A stretch of 62,882 bases of DNA, from positions 1-62,882 of the forward strand of contig CAYQAS010000010.1 of the NCBI GenBank assembly GCA_964415525.1, in the 5' to 3' direction. The notes beneath the pieces were generated by a model. It was not told the origin of the DNA. It worked only from the letters and a program-made list of their open reading frames with translations, and searched no databases. Position numbers and translations under genes: made by a program. This DNA is from CAZPUI01 sp964415525. GTDB taxonomy: Bacteria > Acidobacteriota > Holophagae > Holophagales > Holophagaceae. This document shows, piece after piece, positions 54,239-62,882 of the stretch (position 1 is the stretch's first letter; each line of letters opens with the position of its first letter).

Positions 54239-55168
54239 TTAGCCCACGGTCCTGCAGCCGCTTCCGCCCCAGGGCTGCAGGGCCTGGAGGGCGGGCTGCA
54301 CGGGCTTGCCGGGGCGCTGCAGCAGGGTGAGTTCCAGGGCGCGGCCATCCCCGGCGGTGAGCCGGGCGCCGGCCTTGTCCCAGCGCAGGGTGCCCGGAGC
54401 GTCCCCGGAGGGCACGATCCCGCCGATCCCGCAGACCTTCAGGACGATTCCATCCGCGAGCAGCTCGGTGCCGGGCCAGGGCGCCAGGCCGCGGACTTGC
54501 CGGGGCAGCTCCACGGCGGGACGCGCGGGGTCGAGGTGGGCCATGGTCTTGTCCAGCTTGGACGCGTAGGTAGCCCCCTCCTGGGCCTGGGGTTCGGGCG
54601 CTGCCGTGCCGTCCAGGATGGCCGGAAGGTGCGCCTTCAACAGGCCACCGCTAGCCGCCGCCAGTTCCGCCAGCAGGCCTTCCGTCATGTCGGTGTCCAG
54701 GATCGGCCGACGCAGGAGTCCCAGCACCGGGCCCTCATCCAGTCCCTGGGTGATGCGCATGAAGGCCACGCCGGTCTGGGCATCTCCCGCGAGGATGGCG
54801 TGGTTCACCGGGGCCGCGCCGCGCCAGCGGGGCAGCAGCGAGAAGTGCAGGTTCCAGGCGCCGAGGCGGCAGGACTCCAGCATCCAGTTCGGCAGGATAT
54901 GGCCGTAGGCGACGACGATGGCGAGGTCGATGCCCAGCCCCTCCCAAAGCGCGCGGGTCTCGTCCGTCCGCCACTTCAGGGGCTGGTGCACCTCGAGTCC
55001 GAGTTCCAGGGCGGCAGTCTTCACCGGGGGCGGCTCCAGCTTGCGGCCCCGCCCGGTGGGCTTGTCCGCGTTGCAGAAGACGGCGGTGACGGGCAGCACC
55101 TCCGCCAGTGCCCGTAAGGCGGGCACGGCGACGGCTGGGGTGCCGAGGAAGGCGACACGAGGGCTCAT
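54239..55168 (-). CDS. fmt: methionyl-tRNA formyltransferase
   Basis: 309 residues from the ATG at 55168 (GGAG six nt upstream). Formyl-transferase domain with VAFLGTP, VVAYGHILP, NLHFSLLPRWRGAAP (Asn/His catalytic motif) and LDEGP (catalytic Asp region nearby), then the C-terminal OB-like domain. It formylates initiator Met-tRNA using 10-formyl-THF. It forms the usual operon with def, 88 nt upstream. Confidence 0.95.
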   Translation of the reverse strand: MSPRVAFLGTPAVAVPALRALAEVLPVTAVFCNADKPTGRGRKLEPPPVKTAALELGLEVHQPLKWRTDETRALWEGLGIDLAIVVAYGHILPNWMLESCRLGAWNLHFSLLPRWRGAAPVNHAILAGDAQTGVAFMRITQGLDEGPVLGLLRRPILDTDMTEGLLAELAAASGGLLKAHLPAILDGTAAPEPQAQEGATYASKLDKTMAHLDPARPAVELPRQVRGLAPWPGTELLADGIVLKVCGIGGIVPSGDAPGTLRWDKAGARLTAGDGRALELTLLQRPGKPVQPALQALQPWGGSGCRTVG

Positions 55169-55256
55169 CAGAAACTCCATGAGGCGGTGAAACCGCAAAG
55201 CGGCAGGCGCTCAGGAGGGTTGTTCCTTCGCACCCCTTCGCGATGTTCCATCCAGA

Positions 55257-55757
55257 TCAGCCCTGCAGCTTCTGGTATTTCCGCTGGATGAGGCCCTTCT
55301 TCACGGGGCCAAAATATTCCACGAAGAGCCGTCCCCGCAGGTGGTCGATCTCATGGCAGAAGGCACGGGCCAGCAGATCCTCGCCCTCCAGTTCCTCCCA
55401 GGTACCATCCGGCCGGCGGTTCTTCACCCAGACCTGCTTTGGACGTTCCAAGACTTCCGAGATGCCGGGGATGGAGAGACAACCCTCGGACCCGATCTGG
55501 CTGCCTTCGGTCCGGATGATCTCCGGATTGATGAGGACAAAGCGCTGGTCGGGATCCTGCCCGGCGCTGCAGTCGATGACCGCGACGTTGACGTTCACCC
55601 CCAGCTGAGGCGCGGCCATGCCCACCCCCTCCTCCGCGGCGGTGGAATCCCAGAGGTCCTGGACCAGCTGATCCAGCTCTGGGGTCCATGCCCCCACATC
55701 GGTGCTATCCATCTTGAGTCGGGGGTCTCCCCAGGTGATGACAGGTCGTACGGCCAT
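55257..55757 (-). CDS. def: peptide deformylase
   Basis: 166 residues with GAGG upstream. The three deformylase motifs are all present: GVGMAAPQLG (45-54 region), EGCLSIPG with the metal-ligand Cys, and CHEIDHLRG with the HExxH His ligands. It removes formyl from nascent Met. First gene of the def-fmt pair. The type 1 spacing and length fit bacterial Def. Confidence 0.95.
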   Translation of the reverse strand: MAVRPVITWGDPRLKMDSTDVGAWTPELDQLVQDLWDSTAAEEGVGMAAPQLGVNVNVAVIDCSAGQDPDQRFVLINPEIIRTEGSQIGSEGCLSIPGISEVLERPKQVWVKNRRPDGTWEELEGEDLLARAFCHEIDHLRGRLFVEYFGPVKKGLIQRKYQKLQG

Positions 55758-55887
55758 GCGAATCCTCGACAGACCAGTTTAGATGCCAGAAGGGGGCTCG
55801 GCCAGCAGGACCATCCGTAGGCCATGGCAGGATCCTTTGATACCCTAGTCAGTTCAGGCAGACCGCCGCCATGCCCCAAGGATTCCC

Positions 55888-57900
55888 ATGAGCCCCATCT
55901 CCCGCGACAACGATCGTCCCAGCGCCAAGCCCGTCGCCCAGACTCCGGTCGCAGGCAGCAGGACACCCCTCCGGCTATTCCGGGGAGCCTTCAAGGGTCA
56001 GCAGACCCCCATGGCGCTCGTCATGGGCATGACGCTCGTGGGCCTGGTCGCCTACCTCGCACCCGGCTCCCAGAATGTCGGCGCCCCAGACACCGTGGTG
56101 GCCCGGGTCTATGGCAAGGACATCCTCTACCGCGACCTTTACTTCGCCGTGGACGGCATGATGCGTCAGTACAAGGATCGCGGGCAGACGAACCTGGAAG
56201 CCCTGCGCCCCTACTTCCAGCGTCAGGCCCTCGATCGCCTCATCCAGACCAAGCTCATCGAGCAGGTGGCCGCGGACCAAGGCATTGTGGTCACGGATAC
56301 GGAAGTCCGGGCCCAGATGGAAGCCGACTTCAAGAACAGCCCGCGCTTCCACAACGCCGACGGCAGCATGAAGTCCGCCGAGGAGATCAATGAGATCCTT
56401 CTCGAGGTGACGGTGCCACCCGTGACCCTCAAGGGCTACGAGGACGGCCGACGCAAGGACCTGGTCAAGGCCAAGCTCGTGAGCCGCGTTGCGAACCTCG
56501 TGCCCGTGGACGAGACCTGGGTGCAGCTGGTGCACCGCACCAAGAACGAGAAGCTGACGGTGGAGACCGCCACCTTCACGCCGGACACCGCCGCCGTGGC
56601 CGATCCCGGCGATGCCAAGCTGGATGCCTTCATGAAGTCCCAGGGCGCCCGATTCCAAGTCGGCACGCGCCGGGTGCTGAGCTACGTGGTGGTGGACAAG
56701 GCCTCCTTCGGCAAGACGCTGGACCCCGACGAGGCCCAGCTGAAGGCCACTTACGAGAAGAAGAAGGCCGAATACAGCGAATTCCACACGGCGCACATCC
56801 TGCTCAAGGGCGAAAACGAGGCCCAGCTGCAGGAAGCGACCCAGGCCCTCAACGACGTGCGCGCCAAGGTGGCGGGGGGCGTCGACTTCCTCAAGGTGGC
56901 CGCGGAAATGAGTCAGGATCCCAGCGCCAAGACCAACGGCGGTGACCTGGGCTGGACCAAGCACGGGCAGTTCGCGAAACCCTACGAGGAAGCCGCCCTG
57001 GCCCTCAAGCCCGGGGAGCTGAGCCAGCCGGTGCGGACCACCTTCGGCGTGCACCTCATCAAGCTGCTGGAGCGCCGCGAGAAATCCTTCGAGGACGTGA
57101 AGGACGAGATCCGCGCCAAGCTGGTGGCCGAGCGCTTCAACACCAAGGGCAAAGAAAAGCTGGAACAGCTGCGCAAGACCACCGGGGATACCGGCGATCT
57201 CGCCCGCGCCGCCAAGGCCCAGAACCTGAATGCCAAGACCAGCCTGCCCCTGCTCGAGGAAGCAGGTCAGTCCATCAAGGACCTGCCCGGCTCTGACCGC
57301 ATGGCCATGGAGGCCTTCGGCTTCAAGGTCGGCCAGGTGAGCAAGGTGCAGAAGGTCGGCGACGCCTTCGTGCTCTACAAGGTCCAGGAAGAGCGCCCCA
57401 GCACCATCCCCCCCATGACCGAGATCCGCACCAAGGTGCTCGATGCCTACAAGCTCGAGGAGGCCCGCAAGGCCGCCCGCGCCAAGGCCGAGAAGGCCCT
57501 GGCCTCCGGCGATCTTTCGGCCATCGGCACCGTGACCACCCAGGAGAACAAGAGCGTCGCCGAGCTGGGCGAGGTCGCCTCGAATCCCGCCATCGCCAAG
57601 GCCCTGCTCGAGACGCCGGAGGGCAAGACCACGCCCATCTTCTGGAGCCCGAGCGGACAGGTGTGGGTCGCCCGCATCAAGGGCCGCACCGCCGCCGCCG
57701 CGCTGACCTTCGAGCAGCGCCGCCAGATCGTCACCGAACTGCAGGAGCAGGGCGCCAACAGCGTGCTCGGCGCCGAGATCGGCATGCTGAACGGCCGCGG
57801 TCGTCAGCGTCCCGGCCTGAGCAGCCTCTGGGGCCGGGTCGGCGGCATCTACGTCAACGATGCCTTCCTGAAGCTCAAGCCTGCCGAGGGCGAAGAGTAG
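55888..57900 (+). CDS. SurA/PpiD-like peptidyl-prolyl isomerase
   Basis: 670 residues, AAGGA before the ATG. A cytosolic basic N-terminus, one membrane helix (about 45-62), a SurA_N-like helical region (about 70-200), a PpiC rotamase domain (about 290-390; EFHTAHILLKGENEA, GGDLGWTKHGQFAKPYE, VRTTFGVHLIKLLE), and a second degenerate parvulin-like part (to about 610). Architecture is PpiD-like: an inner-membrane periplasmic folding factor. A strong terminator follows. Confidence 0.9.
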   Translation: MSPISRDNDRPSAKPVAQTPVAGSRTPLRLFRGAFKGQQTPMALVMGMTLVGLVAYLAPGSQNVGAPDTVVARVYGKDILYRDLYFAVDGMMRQYKDRGQTNLEALRPYFQRQALDRLIQTKLIEQVAADQGIVVTDTEVRAQMEADFKNSPRFHNADGSMKSAEEINEILLEVTVPPVTLKGYEDGRRKDLVKAKLVSRVANLVPVDETWVQLVHRTKNEKLTVETATFTPDTAAVADPGDAKLDAFMKSQGARFQVGTRRVLSYVVVDKASFGKTLDPDEAQLKATYEKKKAEYSEFHTAHILLKGENEAQLQEATQALNDVRAKVAGGVDFLKVAAEMSQDPSAKTNGGDLGWTKHGQFAKPYEEAALALKPGELSQPVRTTFGVHLIKLLERREKSFEDVKDEIRAKLVAERFNTKGKEKLEQLRKTTGDTGDLARAAKAQNLNAKTSLPLLEEAGQSIKDLPGSDRMAMEAFGFKVGQVSKVQKVGDAFVLYKVQEERPSTIPPMTEIRTKVLDAYKLEEARKAARAKAEKALASGDLSAIGTVTTQENKSVAELGEVASNPAIAKALLETPEGKTTPIFWSPSGQVWVARIKGRTAAAALTFEQRRQIVTELQEQGANSVLGAEIGMLNGRGRQRPGLSSLWGRVGGIYVNDAFLKLKPAEGEE

Positions 57901-57928
57901 GCTTCACCGCCCGAAAGCGGCATCCTGG

Positions 57929-57955
57929 AACGGCGCCCTCGCGGGCGCCGTTTCT
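57929..57955 (+). terminator. intrinsic terminator after the SurA/PpiD-like gene
   Basis: 10-bp stem (AACGGCGCCC with GGGCGCCGTT), loop TCGC, followed by TCT within a short T-rich run. Confidence 0.85.
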
Positions 57956-57979
57956 ATCCCTGACCACCGAGGCCCCCGA

Positions 57980-58966
57980 ATGACTCCACGCGTCCTCCTC
58001 GTCCACACCGGCGGCACCCTGGGCATGAGCCCGCAAGGTGAACCCACATCACTGGCCCCCAGCCCCTCCGTGGCGCGGATCTTGGAGCAGGTGCCGGAGC
58101 TGAAGGAGTTGGCGGCGTTCCACCTGGAGGTGCCCCTCAACCAGGACAGCGCCACGCTGGAAGCCGCGGATGTGCTGCGGCTCGCGGGCCTGATCCGGAA
58201 GGCCAGCGCCGATTGCGTCGGCGTGGTGCTCATCCACGGCACCGACACCATGGCCTTCAGCGCCAGCCTCCTGGGCTTCCTGCTGGCGGACCTCGGCAAG
58301 CCCGTCGTCCTCACCGGCAGCCAGCGTCCCCTGGCCTACGTGCGCAGCGACGCCCGGGGCAACCTGGTGGATGCAGTCTTCCTCGCCACCCGCGGCGTGG
58401 CGGAGGTCGGCATCGCCTTCGGCGACCACTGGCTGCGCGGCGTCTGCGCCGACAAGGTGAGCGTCCACCGCTACGAGGCCTTCCAGAGCCCCAACCTGCC
58501 GCCCATCGCGGAGCTGGGCCTGAATCTCCAGCTCCACCCCCACGCCGGGCAGTTCCAGCGCAACCTGCCCGCGGGCATCGGCGACGCCTTCGAGCACCGC
58601 CTCGCCGTCTACACCCCCTTCCCCGGCATGCCCTGGCACCTCCCCGCCCCGGACACCCAGGGCGTGCTCATCGAAGCCTACGGCGCGGGCAACCTGCCCA
58701 TGGGCCGCGCCGACCTGCAGGCCCTCCTGGCCCACTGCCGCGAGCGTAGGCTGCCCGTCGTCCTCACCAGCCAGTGCCTGAGCGGCGCCGTGGAGCTGGA
58801 CCGCTACGAGATGGGCATGAAGGCGGCGGAATTCGGCGCCATCAGCGGCGGCCCCCACACCCGCTGGGCCGCCCTGGCCAAGCTGGGTCTCTGTCTGGGC
58901 GCCGGTTGGGACCGGGAAGCCATCCGCATCGCCTTCGCCACCTCCTGGGCCGGCGAACCCGTCTGA
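57980..58966 (+). CDS. ansA: L-asparaginase, type I (AnsA-like)
   Basis: 328 residues. Two catalytic Thr motifs: VHTGGTLGM near the start and IHGTDTMAFSA (about 88-98). The middle SQRPLAYVRSDARGN is also characteristic. There is no signal peptide, as in the cytosolic low-affinity type I enzymes. The stop overlaps the helicase ATG (TGATG), so the two are co-translated. Confidence 0.93.
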   Translation: MTPRVLLVHTGGTLGMSPQGEPTSLAPSPSVARILEQVPELKELAAFHLEVPLNQDSATLEAADVLRLAGLIRKASADCVGVVLIHGTDTMAFSASLLGFLLADLGKPVVLTGSQRPLAYVRSDARGNLVDAVFLATRGVAEVGIAFGDHWLRGVCADKVSVHRYEAFQSPNLPPIAELGLNLQLHPHAGQFQRNLPAGIGDAFEHRLAVYTPFPGMPWHLPAPDTQGVLIEAYGAGNLPMGRADLQALLAHCRERRLPVVLTSQCLSGAVELDRYEMGMKAAEFGAISGGPHTRWAALAKLGLCLGAGWDREAIRIAFATSWAGEPV

Positions 58967-61900
58967 TGGAGCTCAAAGCCGCCCGCGCCGCCCTGGAAGG
59001 CCTCGATCCCGATGCGAGGCGGCTCCTGGAGGTGATGGCGGTGCTGGGCCGTGGGGCGCGCCCCGAGGCGCTTCTGGCGATCCTGAACCCGCAACGGGAT
59101 CCGAAAGGCCCGACCCTGGCACACATCGGAGCCCAGCTGGAGGCCCTGCGCCGACAGGGACTCGTGCGGATCCACCAGGCCAATCACGTCGTCCAACCCC
59201 TCGTGCTGGAAGTGGTGGCACGGGAGACCTGGCGCCAGGGCCGCTACGCCGCCCACCGAGCCGCCGTGGCCTTGGCCGCGGGCCATCACGGCCTCGCGTG
59301 GGATCAGGAGGCCGGCCTCCTGGCGGACCTCCGGGCGGCTCTCTTCGCAGGGGACAGCGCACGGCTGGCGGAGGTCCGGGGACGCCTCGGCGCCCTCCAT
59401 GGCGCCCGTGGAGCCTCCGAACGCGATCCCCTCGTGCGGCTGCTGCGGGAGCCCTTCGAGCCCTGGTTCCTGGAGGCCCTGCCTCGGTCCCTCGCCGGGG
59501 AGGCCCACGTCCTGCTCGTGCAGGACCTGCTGCTCCATCCCGAAGGCTCAAGGCCTCTGAAGGACTGGCTGCTGGCTCGATCCGCCGCAAAGGAGCCTTG
59601 GGAAGCCGGCCGTGCGCTGCTCTGGGCGGCGGAGGGTCAGGCAGAGGAAGCCCGGCGCACTCTGGCGCGGCTCCCGGCCCTGAACGAACCCCTGGCCTCA
59701 TGCTTCCAGTGCCTCATCGCCCTGGGGGAAGGCCGGATCGAGGACGCGGCGGACGCCGGGCTCACGGCACTCAAGGTCGCCCGCAAGACCACGGGAAAAC
59801 GCAACCTGCTGCTGCCTTTCCCCACGGATCTGGCCTGGAGCCTGGCGCTCCTCGCCCGCCGGGGCGCCTTGGACCTGCCGGTGCTGACGGAACGGCTGGA
59901 GCGTTTGCACACCCTGGACCCCAGGGACCCCCGCAAGGCGCTGGGGGAGGGCCTCCGGGAACTGGCCACCGCCGTCTGGCCCGAGGCCTTCCCGGAGCGA
60001 CGCACCCGGGAGTGGGTGCATCCCGAGGCCGACGCCCATCCTTTGCCGGCCGTCCTGCCGCTCCTCGGGAAGGCCTGGACGAAAAAAACAGTGGATCGCC
60101 TGACGGTGCAGAAAGCCATCGAGGGTCTGCGGGGCACGCCCTGGGGCCTCTTTCGGCGAGCCATGGAGCGGCTGGAGGATCGCCTGGGCGGTCGGAACGC
60201 CCCGGATCCCCTGCTGGACCTCGTGCGCACCGCCGAACCCTGGGAGCGCGCCCTGGAGGCGCTGGAGGCCATGGCCCCCGCACCCGCCGCCAAGACGGAG
60301 ACCGCCTCCCGAAGCCGCCGCCTCGTGTGGCGACTCCAACCCCACGACCACGGCGTGTCCATGGAGCCATGGGAGCAGCGGGCGGATGCCAAGGGCGGCT
60401 GGCTCAAGGCGAAGAAGCTCAGCCTGCGCCGTTGCTTCGAGGAGCCGGGGGCTGTGATGGAAGATCTCCTGCCCCAGGACAAGGCAGCCCTCGCCTGCCT
60501 GAAGCGCGACCGCACCTGGACGAGCGACATCGCCTTCGAGCAGCCCAAGGCCCTGCTGGCGCTGGTGGGTCATCCCGCCCTGCGCTGGGCCCGCAGCCTG
60601 GGGGAGGATGGCGATCCCATCGAGCTGGCCCGTGGCAGTTTCCGCCTCTCCGTGGAATCCACGAACGCCGGCCTTGCCCTGCGTCTCGTCCCGCCCCTTC
60701 CCGCCAGTGACTGTCTCATCCAGGAAGAAGCCAAGGGCCGCATCCGCGTCTTCCCGGTGGAGGCGCCACACCGCAAGCTGCAGACCATCCTGGGCCGGGG
60801 CCTCACGGTCCCCGAGGCGGGCCGCGCCCGCGCCCTCAAGACCCTCGGTGCCCTGGCGCCCCTGGTGCCCATCCACTCCGACGCGGGCCTCGACGAGGAT
60901 GCCGCCCTGGCGGCGGGTCTGGAGCACCGCACCGGCGATCCGACCCTCAATCTCGCCCTGACACCGGAGGGCGAGGGCCTGCGGATTGCCGCCTTCGTGC
61001 AGCCGATTCCCAATGGCCCGCGCCTGCGCCCCGGCCACGGCGCCGCCAGCCTCAGCCTGGAGTCGGCGGGCAAGCGGGTGCTCGTGCGCCGCGACCTCGC
61101 GGATGAAGCCGCACGCCTGAAGACGCTCGTGGAGGCCGTGCCTCTGCTGGAACCCGAAGGGCTGGATTCGGCCCGCTGGGCCCTGGCGGACTCGGAGGAC
61201 GTGCTGGAGCTGCTGCTGTCCCTGGAACCCCACCGCCACCGGGTGAACCTCCACTGGCCCAAGGGCAAGCCCATGGAGGCCCCGCTGATGGCGGAAGGCG
61301 CGCACCTCCGCCTCAGCCTCACTCACCAGGGCAACTGGTTCGCCGCCGACGGCACCCTGCGACTCTCGGAGGAGCGCGTCCTCTCCCTGCGGGAGCTGCT
61401 GAAGCTCACAGAGGGCGTGAAGGGCCGCTTCGTAAGGCTGGACGATGGCCGATTTCTTCGGCTCGAGGACACCTTCCGGCGCCGCCTGAAGGAGCTGCAG
61501 GCGCACCTCTGGATGGGCAAGCGCGGGCTGCAGGTCTCCCCCTTCGCGGCCCCCGCCCTGGAGGGCCTCGCTCCGTATTTCGGTAGCGTGGAAGCCGACG
61601 CGGCCTGGAAGGCCGACGCCGCCCGCATCCAGCGCTCCCTGAACCTGGAACCGACGCTCCCTGCGGACTTCGAGGGGGAGCTTCGCACCTACCAGTTGGA
61701 GGGGTTCCGCTGGCTGGCCCGCCTGGGCGCCGCCGGCCTCGGCGCCTGTCTCGCGGACGACATGGGCCTGGGCAAGACCGTGCAGATCCTGGCGCTGTTG
61801 CTGGAGCGCGGCGCCAAGGGTCCGGCCCTGGTGGTGGCGCCCACCAGCGTCATCGGCAACTGGATCCGGGAGGCCGCCCGCTTCGCTCCGCGCCTGCGGG

Positions 61901-62882
61901 TGCGCCGCTACGGCGAGGGCGACCGGGACACCTGCCTCACCGACGCCGGTCCCTGGGACCTGGTGGTGGCGTCCTACGGCCTCGTTCAGCAGGACGCGGC
62001 GCGCTTCCAGGACAAGCACTGGACCACCCTCGTACTGGACGAAGCCCAGGCGGTGAAGAACCCGGAGACCCAGCGCCACAAGGCCATCGCGGGCATGAAG
62101 GCCGACTTCCGTCTCGCGGCCTCCGGCACGCCGGTGGAGAACCACCTTCTGGAGCTGTGGGCCCTGTTCGACATCCTCTGTCCAGGCCTGCTGGGGCGGA
62201 AGGAGATCTTCCAGAGCCGCTTCCAGAAACCCATCGAACAGATGGGAGATGCGGACACCCAGGCCTCCCTGCGCAAGGTGGTGCGCCCCTTCCTCCTGCG
62301 GCGCACCAAAGGCGAGGTGCTTCCGGACCTGCCGAGCCGCACGGAGATCCTGCGGGAGGTCGAGCTCAGCGAGGGCGAGACGGCCCTGATCGAGGCCCTG
62401 CGCCGGGAGAGCCTGGAAGCATTGGAGGCGCTGGAGCCCACGGAACGGCCCATGCAGATTCTCGCTTCCCTCATGCGCCTGCGCCGCGCCTGCTGCCATC
62501 CCGCCCTGGTGGCGCCGGAGGCGGGCCTTGGCAGCGCCAAGCACGACGCGCTGATGGAACTGGTGGAGGAGCTTCGGGAGAACCGGCACCGCGCGCTGAT
62601 CTTCAGCCAGTTCGTGGACCACCTGAGCCTCGTGCGCCAGCGGCTCCACGCGGCGAAGATCCCCTACCAGTACCTCGATGGCTCCACGCCCCCGAAGCAG
62701 CGCGACGCCGCCGTGGCCGCCTTTCAGCGAGGCAAGGGCGACCTCTTCCTCATCAGCCTGAAGGCCGGGGGCACGGGCCTGAACCTGACGGCCGCGGACT
62801 ACGTCATCCATCTGGATCCGTGGTGGAACCCCGCCGTGGAGGACCAGGCCAGCGACCGCGCCCACCGCATCGGCCAGACCCG
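58966..62882 (+). CDS. SNF2-family helicase, 3' end cut by the window
   Basis: 1305 codons visible from the ATG at 58966, overlapping ansA as TGATG; no stop reached. Residues 1-880 are a long N-terminal region starting with a winged-helix-like part (LLEVMAVLG) with no motif I recognise. The SNF2 ATPase has Walker A DDMGLGKTVQ (about 930), DEAQ box LVLDEAQAVKNPE (about 1025), and SGTPVENHLLELW. The helicase C part has LIFSQFVDHL and GTGLNLTAADYVIHLDPWWNP, ending RAHRIGQT at the window edge. It likely remodels nucleoprotein on DNA in an ATP-dependent manner. Confidence 0.93.
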   Translation, partial: MELKAARAALEGLDPDARRLLEVMAVLGRGARPEALLAILNPQRDPKGPTLAHIGAQLEALRRQGLVRIHQANHVVQPLVLEVVARETWRQGRYAAHRAAVALAAGHHGLAWDQEAGLLADLRAALFAGDSARLAEVRGRLGALHGARGASERDPLVRLLREPFEPWFLEALPRSLAGEAHVLLVQDLLLHPEGSRPLKDWLLARSAAKEPWEAGRALLWAAEGQAEEARRTLARLPALNEPLASCFQCLIALGEGRIEDAADAGLTALKVARKTTGKRNLLLPFPTDLAWSLALLARRGALDLPVLTERLERLHTLDPRDPRKALGEGLRELATAVWPEAFPERRTREWVHPEADAHPLPAVLPLLGKAWTKKTVDRLTVQKAIEGLRGTPWGLFRRAMERLEDRLGGRNAPDPLLDLVRTAEPWERALEALEAMAPAPAAKTETASRSRRLVWRLQPHDHGVSMEPWEQRADAKGGWLKAKKLSLRRCFEEPGAVMEDLLPQDKAALACLKRDRTWTSDIAFEQPKALLALVGHPALRWARSLGEDGDPIELARGSFRLSVESTNAGLALRLVPPLPASDCLIQEEAKGRIRVFPVEAPHRKLQTILGRGLTVPEAGRARALKTLGALAPLVPIHSDAGLDEDAALAAGLEHRTGDPTLNLALTPEGEGLRIAAFVQPIPNGPRLRPGHGAASLSLESAGKRVLVRRDLADEAARLKTLVEAVPLLEPEGLDSARWALADSEDVLELLLSLEPHRHRVNLHWPKGKPMEAPLMAEGAHLRLSLTHQGNWFAADGTLRLSEERVLSLRELLKLTEGVKGRFVRLDDGRFLRLEDTFRRRLKELQAHLWMGKRGLQVSPFAAPALEGLAPYFGSVEADAAWKADAARIQRSLNLEPTLPADFEGELRTYQLEGFRWLARLGAAGLGACLADDMGLGKTVQILALLLERGAKGPALVVAPTSVIGNWIREAARFAPRLRVRRYGEGDRDTCLTDAGPWDLVVASYGLVQQDAARFQDKHWTTLVLDEAQAVKNPETQRHKAIAGMKADFRLAASGTPVENHLLELWALFDILCPGLLGRKEIFQSRFQKPIEQMGDADTQASLRKVVRPFLLRRTKGEVLPDLPSRTEILREVELSEGETALIEALRRESLEALEALEPTERPMQILASLMRLRRACCHPALVAPEAGLGSAKHDALMELVEELRENRHRALIFSQFVDHLSLVRQRLHAAKIPYQYLDGSTPPKQRDAAVAAFQRGKGDLFLISLKAGGTGLNLTAADYVIHLDPWWNPAVEDQASDRAHRIGQT

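Noticed and set aside
59698..62865. 1055-codon minus-strand ORF
   Set aside because: Antisense of the SNF2 helicase, rich in Gly/Gln/Ala as expected from reversed GC-rich codons.

Overview
The window is GC-rich, gene-dense bacterial chromosome. Protein types and style point to an Acidobacteriota member of the Holophagae (Geothrix/Holophaga-like), but this is inferred from gene content only; there is no rRNA or other marker here. I found no tRNA, rRNA, CRISPR array, insertion sequence or phage module. Short overlaps (ATGA, GTGA, TGATG) show many tight operons.

Layout. 1-9.5 kb: tail of an ABC-F ATPase, a LytS/LytTR two-component pair, a beta-propeller lipoprotein, an RluA-like protein whose motif-II Asp is Gly, a DUF6265-like protein, an EamA exporter, a GT8 glycosyltransferase, an NDK-like protein and TrmO. 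9.6-12.6 kb: an MBL hydrolase and an Omp85-like outer-membrane protein. 12.8-17.3 kb: a three-gene corrinoid operon (B12-binding protein, UroD/MtaA-like protein, hybrid kinase with a Cys-rich DUF1638-like N-terminus). 17.4-21.8 kb: Dus, a methyltransferase, an MscS channel and a C1 peptidase.

22.0-31.4 kb is the most unusual part. A sigma-54 (NtrC-type) regulator, an AT-rich internally duplicated protein, a polytopic membrane protein and a histidine kinase come first. A 535-bp regulatory gap with a good -24/-12 promoter follows. Next come a chagasin-like small protein, a PatA/PatG-like subtilase with the cyanobactin-type C-terminal domain, a 99-residue peptide with 8 Cys, a 13-bp hairpin, and a NifS/IscS-like cysteine desulfurase fused to the same cyanobactin-type domain. 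There is no YcaO, PatF or LanM-like enzyme beside them. I read it as a probable undescribed peptide-maturation (RiPP-like) locus in which a protease and a sulfur-mobilising PLP enzyme share one docking domain, under dedicated two-component/sigma-54 control.

31.5-39.2 kb, mostly minus strand: ilvA behind an attenuator with an Ile-codon leader peptide, then an operon of LpoB/FlgO-HEAT protein, DUF3810 metallopeptidase-like protein, K+ channel/TrkA-N and tandem-receiver regulator, then a plus-strand PHP phosphoesterase. 39.3-42.8 kb: HD-GYP phosphodiesterase with its own -24/-12 promoter, riboflavin synthase, and an OmpR/QseC-type pair. 42.8-51.7 kb: membrane-anchored FAD oxidoreductase, DUF4136 lipoprotein, APC permease, DUF58 protein, cytidine deaminase, large TPR protein and a small exported charged protein. 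51.9-62.9 kb: M28 peptidase, fmt and def, SurA/PpiD-like chaperone, asparaginase, and a SNF2 helicase cut by the window end.
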